Below are positions 54,671 through 64,000 of a stretch of DNA of 64,000 nucleotides, piece by piece; the stretch's first letter is position 1, and every line of letters begins with the position of its first letter. Source of the stretch: Echinarachnius parma. Taxonomy: Eukaryota > Echinodermata > Echinoidea > Clypeasteroida > Echinarachniidae. The translations under genes were made by a program, and so were the position numbers. The notes under the pieces are model-generated. The model was not told the origin of the DNA and ran no database searches. It saw only the letters and a list, made by a program, of their open reading frames with translations. The stretch covers positions 95,001 to 159,000 of the forward strand of contig JBAMJV010003008.1 in the NCBI GenBank assembly GCA_037951105.1, given 5' to 3'.

Positions 54671-56255
54671 ATATAGAAGTGTGTTTTCTCCTATAAATAC
54701 AGTAAGCTCTGATAGCATCTGATATCTAATGCACTCAAGCTTCTTCTTTTTTTTTTAATGTTGACCTAGGCCGGATTAGAAGCAGCGATGGCAATTTCAC
54801 CCGCGCTGAAGTAGGCCAACTGACACAAATGTCTTTTTTAGAAAAGAAGCTAGCTAAAAATAGAGCTTTGCAAGCTAGCTTCCATTATGCATATTAAAAC
54901 TGTCAAGTTGTAGGCAAGTAGTTACGCGCACTTAAAAGGCTGCAAATGAAAGTGGATGGATTTTTACACTAGTACAGCAATTATATACTCTAGCTTTGGT
55001 GCAAATGAACAACTCTGGCTGTGAGTGAAGATTTGATGTCATTGAAAAGGGGCGATATCAATCTGCGATGATTGATTTGGATGATTATTGGAGGCTTTAT
55101 CATGAGCTAACCTCGATTAGCACTTTACTAATATTTGTTTATAGCTCCTATTGTCAATCGATCAAATGTATTATTTCAAAAAAATAATAATATAGTACTT
55201 GTTAGCAATCTGAACTCTGAATGTATATTTATTGCTCATTTTATAGGTAAATATTGAATTTATTATTATTATTATTATTGAATTTAACATTTCTTTGCAA
55301 ATGGAAATTGTCTTTAAATTGATTTAATTTGACTAAAATGTATACTACTAAAGTATAGTTTTCATAGTTTTCTTCTAAATTTTGGCACATAATGAGCAAA
55401 TATATATACTTACATATAGGTGTCTAACAAAAGAAAATATTCATGGATTCCATGCCATAGGTTTGTGCATATGTTGGGATAGTGAGAGAGAGTGAATAGC
55501 TTCATCATGGATGGTTCTTTTAGGTGTATATCTTCTTTTATCACAACTAGTAATGTCATACCTCACTCTGGTACTCATTATTATTTGTTAGCATACTTAT
55601 GTCCAAAATGGATCTATTTTGCATATGAATGTGCGTCCATGTAGCATACATTTTAACAGAACAATGATACAGTATATGTCAATTTTTTTATGTTTGATAA
55701 TGGAGTCCTATATGATTGATATGTTCTATGAAAGGAAAAGTGTCCTAAATTTCATAGAACTGCTTCTTCATTACAACATAATTGAAAGTAAAACAAAAAA
55801 TTAAATTGCAGAGCTGACATGTGCTTGCATTGATGTAGTAGTAGTACTGTATCTTTTCCCATGTTGACTTTTATAAATGCATTATTAAAACTCTGAAAAA
55901 ATGATTGATGTATTCTTTGTCCATGACAAGTTACATTTATTTTGTAGAGCATTAAAGTAGTAATCAATTCATATTTTTATTTCAATGATTATGAAAACAA
56001 TTTACAATTTACATTTAGAAACTGCAATGGCTCCCAAAACTCTCATTAATTCTTTCCCCCTTCCTCTTCTGTCTTTCATTGTCTCTCCCCCTCTCTCACC
56101 CTCTCTCCGTCTGCTCTATTTATATATTATATAAATGTATGCATAGTGTGGTCGGACCAATGAGGGGTACACAAATGATTTGGAGGGTGCACCCCATGTA
56201 TTTCTTTATTTTTAAAAAGGGATTTCCCCCTTATGTTTTGTATTGTTTATGTCAA
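54671..56255. other. No gene identified
   Basis: AT-rich with (ATT)n at 55261-55280. 54760-54810 is GC-richer (CCGGATTAGAAGCAGCGATG, CCCGCGCTGAAG). Pyrimidine-rich CCCCTCTCTCACCCTCTCTC lies near 56090. No element ends. Confidence 0.5.
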
Positions 56256-56395
56256 ATGATTGGGAGGCTGGAGGGGGGGGGAAGGGGGAGGGGGAGGGGG
56301 GTGGGGGGAGGGGGGGGGGAAGGGGGAGGGGGAGGGGGGTGGGGGGAGGGGGGGGGGAGGCATGTGTCCCCTCTAGCTATGCCCCTGTTATCTAT
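56256..56395 (+). repeat. G-rich duplicated block
   Basis: About 110 bp of GGGGGAGGGGGAGGGGGG, in which a unit of about 50 bp with GGAAGGGGGAGG and GGGGTGGGGGG occurs twice. It ends AGGCATGTGTCCCCTCTAGC then TATGCCCCTG, an S-type terminus. Very strong G-quadruplex potential. Confidence 0.9.
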
Positions 56396-57188
56396 GTACA
56401 TCATCACCCATCATGAATATACAATATATACGTGTCTTTCTATTTCTGAACCTGCTTAAATTTCCCTTTCTTTCCCCCCTCTTTTGCTCGCTCAAGCCAA
56501 GCTACGTGTAGCAACCAGACCCGAAGTAATATTAGCGTTCATGTATTATTCATTTCATCTGGACGAGGGAAGCCTTGGAATTGAAGCATGGGCCATTAGT
56601 GAATAATCAATCTATCTTTTTTTGCCGCTAGCTTGTCTGTACGCTAGCTTGTCTGTACGCATACTGTACTTACTGTACTTACTGTGTACGCTGTACATGT
56701 ATATAGTCCAGCTCGGCTTTGCACTGCCTTTGGCGAGGTGAAATGGGGAAAATCTATGAATTTTTGGGCTAAAGCAAATAAAAATAAGGAAAGGAAAGTG
56801 GCAATTTGTTATAAATAGAAATGATAAAGATTCAAAATAAAATAGGGACATTAAAAAAAAACACTACCAAAGACACTCACTGCATACAGCCTTTGGCTAC
56901 AAGGAATTGGGGAAAATCAATGAACTTTTGGCTAGATAATGAATAACTAAAACAAGGAAAAAGGCAATTTGTTATTTAAATGATAAGAATACGTACCTTT
57001 ATAAGATAAAAATGGGACATTACAAATAAATAACCAAAGACTTATTTAATTATGAGCTGTAATCTGTCCAGGGGCTTTGTAACATGGACAAGCGGACAAT
57101 TTTTTATTCTGCATTAATTTATATGAAATGGGGAAAATTTAATGGACTAAGGGCTAAAACAAGATTTTAAAAAGGGGAAACATTTTGT
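56396..57188. other. No gene; small duplications
   Basis: GCTAGCTTGTCTGTACGC occurs twice in tandem at 56629-56660. A phrase ATGGGGAAAATCTATGAATT (56742) recurs in variant form near 56905 and 57128 with GGCTAAAAC and GGGACATTA, suggesting an old array of about 150-200 bp units. Confidence 0.5.
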
Positions 57189-57522
57189 TTAATAATGGGA
57201 TCTAGTAACATTGTCCAAATCCACAAAACTTACTTGGAACCCCAGTGGTTCTCTCATTCCTAACTTCCCTTTCATTTAAAAGATATTTACGATCAAAGTG
57301 TGCAGCTTTTGTATTCCACTGGAAAGTTCAAACTATGTACAAAGTCGGTGCTATTAGTTAGCGATTATCACTTTGCATTTTCATTCATTACTTGGCCATA
57401 ACATCCATTCAACATGAAATTTTCAAACATTAATAAAGTGGACATATTAGATCACAACAACATACATTTTTATCAAGCATCCATCACTTTGTGCACATGT
57501 CAACAAAGTTAGATCCCTTTAA
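57189..57522 (-). mobile_element. Family A MITE, shortened
   Basis: 334 bp with TTAA at 57189-57192 and 57519-57522. TAATGGGATCTAGTAACATT at the left and CAACAAAGTTAGATCCCTTT at the right. It lacks the CATGGGACAGGTTTCGGTTT segment. Confidence 0.85.
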
Positions 57523-58063
57523 TACAAAAAATGATCAAATATAAAGTGTGAATATTCAATAAATTAACATTAACATGTACAACCAAATACTTCTTTACTT
57601 ATAAAATGTGCTTGAAATGTAATTTAATTTTGTGTAGGTTATTCATGAATTTAAAATGCAGAAGCAAAATTGGGCCTTCAAATCACTTTTCCTTTTCTTG
57701 TGTCCAGTATTTTGGAGCCGGAAAATAGTTTCATTGAGGAACGCAGAATGTGCCTCTTTCATGTATGTACAGTATGTGCACATCAAATTAGAGGGGAATC
57801 CCGTCCTGGCAACGTGTTGCTTGCAATGTAAATTTCAATTTATGCTCCACTGCTAGACATGAGGTTATATTTCTGTTAATGCTACTCTACTAGACGTAGT
57901 GTTCTTGGGATAGGGCAAGGATGGGTACGATAAGTGTGATAAGTGTTATACAATTATATCTAAGGGGGTGTTTCACAAAGATTATATTATTATAAGTTGA
58001 ACTTAAATGCTTAGTTGAACTTAAAATTATGCTAGGTCAAAGTTCCAGACAAAGTTTAAAAGG
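57523..58063. other. No recognisable feature
   Basis: AT-rich. GGGGGTGTTTCACAAAG near 57964 resembles a W-type terminus but no partner end is seen. Confidence 0.45.
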
Positions 58064-58525
58064 TTAAAGGGATCTAGTAACATTTGTCCAACTCCTCAAA
58101 ATTGACTTGGAGCTCTAGCGGTTCTCTCATACATTGTTGTATTTGTATTAATAACAAAAGAAGCATGGGACAAGTTTGTGTTTTTCGAATTTCCCTTTCA
58201 TTCAAAATATATCTACAATTGAAATTTTCAGACTATAAACTATCCACTGGATAATCCTAACTGTGTACAAAGTCAGAGCAATGAGAATAGTAAATATCAC
58301 TTTGCTTTTTTCGTGCATTTCTCAGCCAAATAACAGCCAGTTAATGTGAAATGTTCACACATTGCTCAGTGGACATATCAGATAACAACAATACACATTG
58401 CATCAACCATTCATGACTTTTTGCACTCGTCAACAAGGTTTACTTGACCCCTTTCATGCACAAGAAACCACCCGCAAGTGAGTTTGGTCCATGAAATTCA
58501 GGGCAAAGTTACTGGATCTCTTTAA
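58064..58525 (-). mobile_element. Family A MITE with duplicated right end
   Basis: TTAAAGGGATCTAGTAACAT at the left. The right end appears twice: CAAGGTTTACTTGACCCCTT (about 58432-58455) and, 60 bp later, CAAAGTTACTGGATCTCTTT then TAA. AATAACAAAAGAAGCATGGG is internal. Confidence 0.8.
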
Positions 58526-58559
58526 TAATTGAATTCTAGTGAAATGTATTACATTTAAG

Positions 58560-58695
58560 AAGGCAAGAGGAGTCACCGCAGGTGCCCGTTCGGTTCGCGA
58601 TCGTGTTGCGAGCCTCACACCTGCCTCCCTGCGTGGCGCGGGGGGGAATGCGATTACGAACGCCCGGGCAAATGGACGGCACAAAGCAATTAACA
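58560..58695. other. CpG-rich patch
   Basis: Dense CpG (CGTTCGGTTCGCGATCGTGT, GCGTGGCGCG, GAACGCCCGGGC). GCAGGTG and CACCTGC (58577 and 58618) are E-box-containing inverted words. Candidate regulatory element or exon; no further support. Confidence 0.25.
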
Positions 58696-58769
58696 GCTAG
58701 CTCCCCCCGAAATTGTTTTTGTTCTCACTCTCATGGTCGCACGCTGAGATTTTTAATGCGCATCTGCAG

Positions 58770-59000
58770 TTGACTTTATAACCCCTCTCTATCCTGCATG
58801 CATATTCTATTTCCCTACTCCTACATAGAGGAGTAATACGCAATGGCGCATTGCGGGTCACGATTGGGTTAATATATATTTTGTGCATACATTGTAGATC
58901 TGCGGTAAACATGATAACCCTCTCTATCCCAGATGTACATTGTTTCTCTGCGTAGAGGTAATACAACATGTGCATCGCACACCATGGATGGGTTAGGATA
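58770..59000. repeat. Diverged duplication of about 130 bp
   Basis: TTTATAACCCCTCTCTATCC (58775) and TGATAACCCTCTCTATCCC (58911) start two copies. Each goes on to a TAGAGGAGTAATAC or TAGAGGTAATAC word and a GGGTTA end. The TAACCC ... GGGTTA ends recall families I and J. Confidence 0.6.
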
Positions 59001-60049
59001 TTTTTAACTGATTTATGGAAGAGATGGTATGTACAATGCACTCGCACACCCGACATATTTGTAAGATGCATGCATGTATAGACATACTGTATGTATAGTA
59101 CAGTACATCCAAACATACTTGAAAACATATTAATACACATCACAATGACCTAAAATCTATTATTTCCATTTCTTGGTGGCCGGATTTTCAATTTTTGGCT
59201 ACTGCCTTGCTTTCTCCATTTAAATACATGTGTAGAGCATTTTGAATTCTCATTTCAGAGGCAATTCCAACATGTTTTTGTTAATAAGATTTTAATTATC
59301 ATATATATGTGTGTTGGGAGAGAAGTATTGAGACAAAAAGAACCCAAATATTGCTGGGAGTGTCTCCAAGAGGAATTAGTATTAAATTATTACTGTTATA
59401 TGTGCTTTAAAGTGCATGTTTCACAATATTTTAAACTAGTGGCCAAGCGCCACTCCACGATGCAGTGCTTGCGCGCATATTATCCCGTATATAGTAAATG
59501 CTTGCGCTCTGAGTCTTTTCGATGAGCATATTAATTATGGCATATAAATAAACCTTGCTCACAGTGTGTGCAAACATATATGGGTGATTGACTATAAATC
59601 AAACAGTTTTCCCCGTGATTGGGATTGGGATTTAGAGCGCAATATGGATTTTAGACGACGCAGAGATTGTTTATTGTTCATTGAATAATCTTTGTGTACA
59701 TGAATGAATTTACGACATCAATGAATGTTAAGACCCAGATCATTGTTATGCATTCTAGTTTGCATGTTTATAGCTACCATTAAATACCTACAATGTACCC
59801 TCATATTTACATGGTACATGTATTTTTACATTTTATCTGACACATTACTTGCTAAAAAAAACAAACTGATCAATGACAATGCCTTTTTCTTCCACCGCAC
59901 AATACAATTTAAGTCCGCCTTTTCCCTGTTTTGCAGAATGCGTCGAAGGACGAAACTCTCATTTGCAAAGTAGGTCGTACTACATTCACATTCTCTACCG
60001 CGCTGAATGTACAATGTACATTTACCGCCGTTTGATGATTAATTTCTAA
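59001..60049. other. No gene identified
   Basis: AT-rich with several TACATGTA and TGTACATTGTACA-type words. A 72-codon open frame near 59307-59525 contains CWEC and CYMC pairs but has no other support. Confidence 0.45.
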
Positions 60050-60130
60050 ATGCGGCTGGATGGCTCAGAGGGCAAATTGAATAGGGAGCGCATGTTCCGC
60101 ATTGTCTGCGGCAGGTTCTCAATGGAAAGG
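60050..60130 (+). ncRNA. Possible tRNA-like remnant (SINE head?)
   Basis: GCGGCTGGATGGCTCAGAGG resembles a tRNA 5' part with A box, and GCGGCAGGTTCTCAATGG 50 bp later faintly resembles a B box. It does not fold convincingly as a tRNA by eye. Most likely a decayed tRNA-derived SINE head, or chance. Confidence 0.2.
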
Positions 60131-60230
60131 ATGGAACAATAAATATATTGCCACACTTTCACAGATCTATTCTGGTTTTTTCTTCTTCAGAATTCATGTT
60201 TTTGAGAATATACGTACATGCACATGTAAT

Positions 60231-60617
60231 TTAAAGGGACTTAGTAACATTGTCCAAATCCTCAAAATTCAATTGGAATTCTAGCGGTTTCCTCATACCT
60301 TGTTGTATTCGTATTAACAATAAAAAGCATGGGACAGGTTTCGGTTTTTCAGATTTCCATTTGGTTTAAAAGATTTTTACGATTGAAGTGTTCAGATGTT
60401 AAATTATCTACTGGATCTTTTAAGCCGTGTACAAAGTAAGTGCAATGAGTAAGTGAATATCACTTTGCTTTTTCGCTCATTTCTTAGCCAAATAACATCT
60501 AATGAACTTGAAATTTTCACACATTACTTTGTGGACATATCAGATCACACCAATACACATTTTATTAACCACGCATCATTTTTTGCACCTGTCAACAAAG
60601 TTACTAGTTCCCTTTAA
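60231..60617 (-). mobile_element. Family A TTAA MITE
   Basis: 387 bp, TTAA at both ends. TTAAAGGGACTTAGTAACAT and ATTCTAGCGGTTTCCTCATA at the left, CAAAGTTACTAGTTCCCTTT at the right. Confidence 0.85.
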
Positions 60618-60742
60618 GATTGCTTTCTGTCATGTGTGTATTAAAGGGATCTAGTAACTTTGTTGACATGTTAGTTCCCTTTAAAATATCTTTCTGTCAT
60701 ACATTGTGTATTAAAGGCATCTAGTAACTTGGTTGTGCAAAA
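60601..60742 (+). repeat. 70-bp tandem duplication across an A-A junction
   Basis: Units 60601-60670 and 60671-60742 both hold TTAGTTCCCTTTAA-like sequence (the right end of one A), a TTTCTGTCAT spacer and TGTGTATTAAAGG with CATCTAGTAACTT (the left end of the next). Confidence 0.75.
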
Positions 60743-61066
60743 AAAGAATAAGGGTTGATAAATATATGTATTTCTGTAATCCGATAGTCCACTATTATAG
60801 TGATGTGTGAAAATTCCATGGTTAATGAATGTCATAGGACAGCGTAATGAGCAAAAAATGCAAAGTGATATTCGCTATAAACTCATTGCATTAACTTTGT
60901 ACACAGTTGTTATCATCCAGTGGATAATTACAAATCTGAACGCTTCAATCGTAAATATCTTTTAAAAACTGAAACCTGTTCCGTGCTTCTATTGGTAATA
61001 CAAATACATCGAGGTATACAACGAGTCAGTTTGGAGGATTTTGACAATGTTACTAGATCCCTTTAA
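60711..61066 (+). mobile_element. Family A MITE, facing the previous copy
   Basis: 356 bp with TTAA at both ends. TTAAAGGCATCTAGTAACTT at the left and AATGTTACTAGATCCCTTTA at the right; TCATCCAGTGGATAATTACA is central. Tail-to-tail with 60231-60617. Confidence 0.85.
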
Positions 61067-62029
61067 ATTAGATAATTTCCCCTAGTGCATGCAATGTAGT
61101 TGTTAGTGTTGAATTTTCTGGAATATATGACCTTAGCATATTCATGATCTTTTTGAATCGTGCCCTTTTCATTCCTTTTAATATCAATTTTGGATCTATT
61201 TCCCTCCACATTTTATTGTGCATATTTGTTAGCACCGATAATTCTGTGGAATAGAAACTTCCCCGTGAGGTTTTTGTGGGTAGCACGATTCCTCGCTCCA
61301 CTTATACTCAGATTCCTTTCTTGGTGACGAATTAGAAACTGAAAATTGCATGCTGCAATTCCCCACTTTTCAATATAATGTGTGCTCCTTTTGTAGCTGG
61401 AGATGAAGGCGATACGTGAGTGGGGCCGGCGTGTTTTATAAAATTGAATTCTCTGTCAAAAAGATCATCGGAAGAATGCTGCCTTTTTTAAGAAAAAAAT
61501 ATATAATGGATATTGCCGTTTGGTTTGATGACGCACAACCATTTGCCAACTTCCTCGGTGGTTTAGTTTTGTCACGTCATGCACACTTTGTGGTTGTTTA
61601 ATAGAAATGAAAACAACCTTTTGATCTGAGACGTAAAAAACACCATTTTCTTTTTTTCCAGGGCTACTTTTCAAACCGCAGACATTTGTATTTCATTGAT
61701 GCTAGCATAATTAATGGGGAGTATTGTGGTATTATTTTCACAGATTTTTCATACTTACATTTTGGTAGCTAGCTATTATGCTACCTCGCACTAGCCGTTT
61801 TTTTCACAGTTTTGATACTCAACACTAAAATTAACATGACATGCTTCATTACTTGAACTGAATACTGACATTATCGGTTGCCAATCTCTTTGAATAATGT
61901 TATAATCTTTCTAAAGGTCCATTTATCTTTATGAACACAAGGTAAATGAATGAAGAAATATTTCGGGACAATCTTCGAATGACATTTTATTGCGCTTTTA
62001 TAAATGATTGATCATCATCTCTAAGCCAG
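61067..62029. other. No gene identified
   Basis: AT-rich. A 78-codon minus-strand frame (61068-61301) has no ATG at its head and no recognisable domain. No element ends. Confidence 0.45.
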
Positions 62030-62150
62030 AGCTTGACACTACATGTAGATCTTGTCCTATTGCCCGGGGCAAGTAAAAATTGATGCCGGGCAAGTAACAT
62101 TTAATAAATGGTCTAGTTTGTTTGCCCGATCGGGCAACTAATATTTCCAT
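62030..62150 (+). mobile_element. Family D left half with ACATGT gain, cut by B
   Basis: GAGCTTGACACT, ACATGT (62041-62046), AGATCTTGTCC against GTGCTCGACACTAGCACTTG in 20775-20868. Goes on with TATTGCCCGGGGCAAGTAAA and TTGCCCGATCGGGCAACTAA. D homology ends at the TTAA where B begins. Confidence 0.8.
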
Positions 62151-62268
62151 TTAAAGGGATATAGTTGAGTTTTGGGATAAGAGAGAGTACAGTTTTGGTC
62201 AAACTGAATTTTAGTAACCAAAACCTGCACCATTACATTACAAACTAACAGTTATAACTCTACTATGC
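62151..62268 (-). mobile_element. Family B MITE end, inserted in D
   Basis: TTAAAGGGATATAGTTGAGT then AACTGAATTTTAGTAACCAA and CAAACTAACAGTTATAACTC. Same subfamily as 1963-2349. Ends after about 118 bp without a second terminus. Confidence 0.75.
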
Positions 62269-62716
62269 GTAGATGATTATCCTCTGTATGTGAATGCATT
62301 TTCCCAAGATGATGTTTATTACTTCACATACATTCACACATTTAATCTGCATACATGTACTTCTGACTTGCACATATTTCACTCCCTCGGGAGGATTCTA
62401 TATAACAGTTGTCCAAGAATCCTTTACTGGTCAACAAGGCTGTAACATTAAACTTTGTGAATATCTTGAGAACATGAAGGCTTCTTCTATTAACAAACAA
62501 ACAAACTGGGGTGGTCTTGGCAACAAAGCACATTTCATTATATCTAACCCCTTAAATGTCACAGGTCTTCCTTTATCAAACCCCAAATGATATTCACCCA
62601 GATATATTCATTTATCAGTTTGACAGTAACTGATGGCTTTCGGTTTAGCAAATGACAGAGTTTTACAGACAGGATGAAACTCGCCATTGTAATTTGCCAA
62701 AGTGAGTGACTCTTCT
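62269..62716. other. No recognisable feature
   Basis: AT-rich. A 98-codon plus-strand frame from 62294 shows no known domain. Confidence 0.45.
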
Positions 62717-63050
62717 TTAAAAGGGATCTAGTAACATAGTCCAAATCCAGTCCACAAAACTTAATTAGAAATCTAGATGTTCTCTCATACCGTGTTGTAT
62801 CTTATTACCAATAGAAGCATGGACAGGTTTAGGTTTTTCATATGTTGCTTTCGTTAAAAACATACTTAGGATTGAACTGTTCAAATGTTTAACTATCCAC
62901 TAGGTAGTCATAACTGTGTGCAAAGTCAGTGCATGAGTTAGGGAATATCACTTGCATTTCTGTAACATCCATTTAACATGAAATTTTCACACATTTTACA
63001 AATCCATTATTTTTTGTACATTTCAAAAAAAGTTAGTAGATCCCTTCAAT
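62717..63050 (-). mobile_element. Family A MITE, shortened
   Basis: TTAAAAGGGATCTAGTAACA at the left and AAGTTAGTAGATCCCTTCAA at the right. A CCAGTCCA duplication follows the left end, and about 60 bp are missing from the CATTTTTGCTCATTACT region. Confidence 0.8.
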
Positions 63051-63660
63051 TTAGGAGTATTATTTGTATCTCATGGTACATTTTTGTTCAGTATCATAAG
63101 TGTAGAGTACAACACAAAGTTTGTGAAACATGAACAAATCTTTTTAAAAATCTAATATAGCATCTTCCCTTCTCCCAGTAATCAACACATTGTGGTTTCC
63201 TTTGATAAATCTTTAGTGGAGTTAAATGCAAAACAAATGTTTGAGTGCTGTTTCAAATAGAGTGCTATAAGAAAGTGACCCCAAAAATTATATTAGTTCT
63301 GATTGTACCCTGAATTTATGATATTGTTTAATACCACATTATTTTTACTGCCCTAGCTGTGGTAGGCAGTTATATGCCAGTGTCTCGGGTTATGTCCTTC
63401 CTTTCTTTGTTGGCAGAATTTGCCTAATAAGGTGATGATTAAAAAAAAAAGAGTGGTATGTACACGTACAGTGTACATGTACATTATATCAAAACATGAT
63501 GAGCATCTCACATGAAGAGCTGTTATTAGACACAAGTTTCCTTGACTCCATCATCTACTGTACCTGGAGGACCCATTTTACCATTTTATTTTGTCCCTGA
63601 AGTCATGCATGTATGTATGTATGTACATGGGGTAAATATCTAAATATGAGCATCCATATA
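63051..63660. other. No recognisable feature
   Basis: AT-rich; TACACGTACAGTGTACATGT near 63460 and (ATGT)n near 63606-63625. No gene. Confidence 0.5.
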
Positions 63661-63661
63661 A

Positions 63662-63921
63662 TGGCATGGTCCCACCGCACCGTTTCTCCTTCCGTTTCCT
63701 ATCCGTTTGACACGCGGAAGGTAACAGCAGGAACCAAAATGATTTGGAGTTGGGGACCAATTCCAGAATGGACTACATGTAGTAGGATACGTTTAATTCG
63801 GCTTCGTTTCGCGTGAAACAAAATGTCATGGAACTTCCAAATTTGTTAGATACTGACAGTTTTGCCACATTTCGGTAGGATAGGAAACGGAAGGAGAAAC
63901 AGTGCAGTGTGACTAGGCCAT
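63662..63921. mobile_element. Element X, TIR MITE
   Basis: Inverted ends of about 45 bp. CACCGCACCGTTTCTCCTTC then CGTTTCCTATCC (63673-63704) returns inverted as GGATAGGAAACGGAAGGAGA then AACAGTGCAGTG (63878-63909). The outermost TGGCATGGTC and GACTAGGCCA also pair. The interior includes GCGTGAAACAAAATGTCATG. About 260 bp. Confidence 0.75.
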
Positions 63922-64000
63922 AAGGAGTTATTGGACACACCTCTCTTCATTGACTCTAACTACGAGGAGTACATGACGATGATGCCTCCTGTTCTCATAA

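Noticed and set aside
58697-59143. 148-codon minus-strand frame
   Set aside because: It does not begin with ATG at its head, spans a diverged non-coding duplication (58770-59000), and shows no known domain.
59307-59525. CWEC ... CYMC pattern suggesting a zinc ribbon
   Set aside because: Only two cysteine pairs in a 72-codon frame, with no family similarity or gene structure.
61068-61301. 78-codon minus-strand frame with plausible protein composition
   Set aside because: A stop directly precedes it, the head codon is GTG, and it ends at the edge of an A element. No domain or splice site supports it.
3183-63610. TACATGTA as a mere microsatellite
   Set aside because: Most occurrences are single octamers, not arrays, and several arise inside repeats as 6-bp gains, so simple array expansion does not account for them.

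Overview
The window looks like non-coding, repeat-rich DNA from an invertebrate nuclear genome. A marine animal is likely, with an echinoderm, hemichordate, cephalochordate or mollusc the best guesses. The reasons are AT-rich sequence, no long open frames, many microsatellites (TCTA, TG/CA, GA, ATT, TTG), long G or C runs, a tRNA-derived SINE, dozens of short non-autonomous DNA transposons, and a striking excess of the palindrome TACATGTA. No protein-coding gene can be named. The best candidate is an ATG-to-stop frame of 100 codons on the minus strand at 43882-44184, of unknown function. Two or three possible non-coding exons are weaker still. The window is therefore intergenic or deep intronic.

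Family letters used throughout. Families with TTAA at both ends and termini reading TTAAAGGRR: A (about 400 bp, AGGGATCTAGTAAC termini, 18 copies or pieces), B (about 543 bp, AGGGGTAGT termini, 6), C (about 380-430 bp, AGGGGACCACCAGG at one end and AGGGTACCACCAC at the other, 6), F (510 bp, 1) and Q (about 445 bp foldback, 2). This terminus plus a TTAA target duplication is the signature of T2-type MITEs, which are assigned to the Kolobok superfamily. Families I and J begin TTAACCC, like piggyBac/Looper-type elements. D is the family rich in GGGCAAGT and CTCGACACTAG. Single or double elements are G, E, H, K, L, M, N, O, P, S, T, U, V, W and X, each described at its entry.

Layout. 1-6.5 kb: hairpin, C-A-B fused at shared TTAA sites, TCTA microsatellite, N nested in O between M repeats. 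6.5-17.5 kb: C, V, D, U, L, Q, K and I copies, CA and GA tracts, and CpG-rich P with 9-bp flanking duplications. 18-21 kb: a pile-up of F, C and A, with a TA-flanked long-inverted-repeat element inside A. 21-34 kb: I, J, C, A, D, H and Q copies and several tandem duplications. 35-37 kb: two full B copies in inverted orientation. 37.5-38.6 kb: a TG-bearing tandem array of about 180-200 bp units. 39-46 kb: A clusters, a 224-bp tandem duplication carrying TGACGTCA, the SINE, the 100-codon frame, H, and D with a foldback inside. 46-51 kb: duplicated TG segment, W, T and a CT tract of about 1.6 kb. 51.8-53.5 kb: a cluster of near-perfect hairpins, a tandemly duplicated I element and a satellite of about 229 bp. 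53.6-64 kb: C, B, A (five), D and X copies.

The most interesting observation is that six independent repeat copies differ from their relatives by an exact 6-bp gain of ACATGT between T and A, each creating TACATGTA. This suggests a specific process that makes the octamer. The second is the chaining of TTAA elements at single shared TTAA sites.
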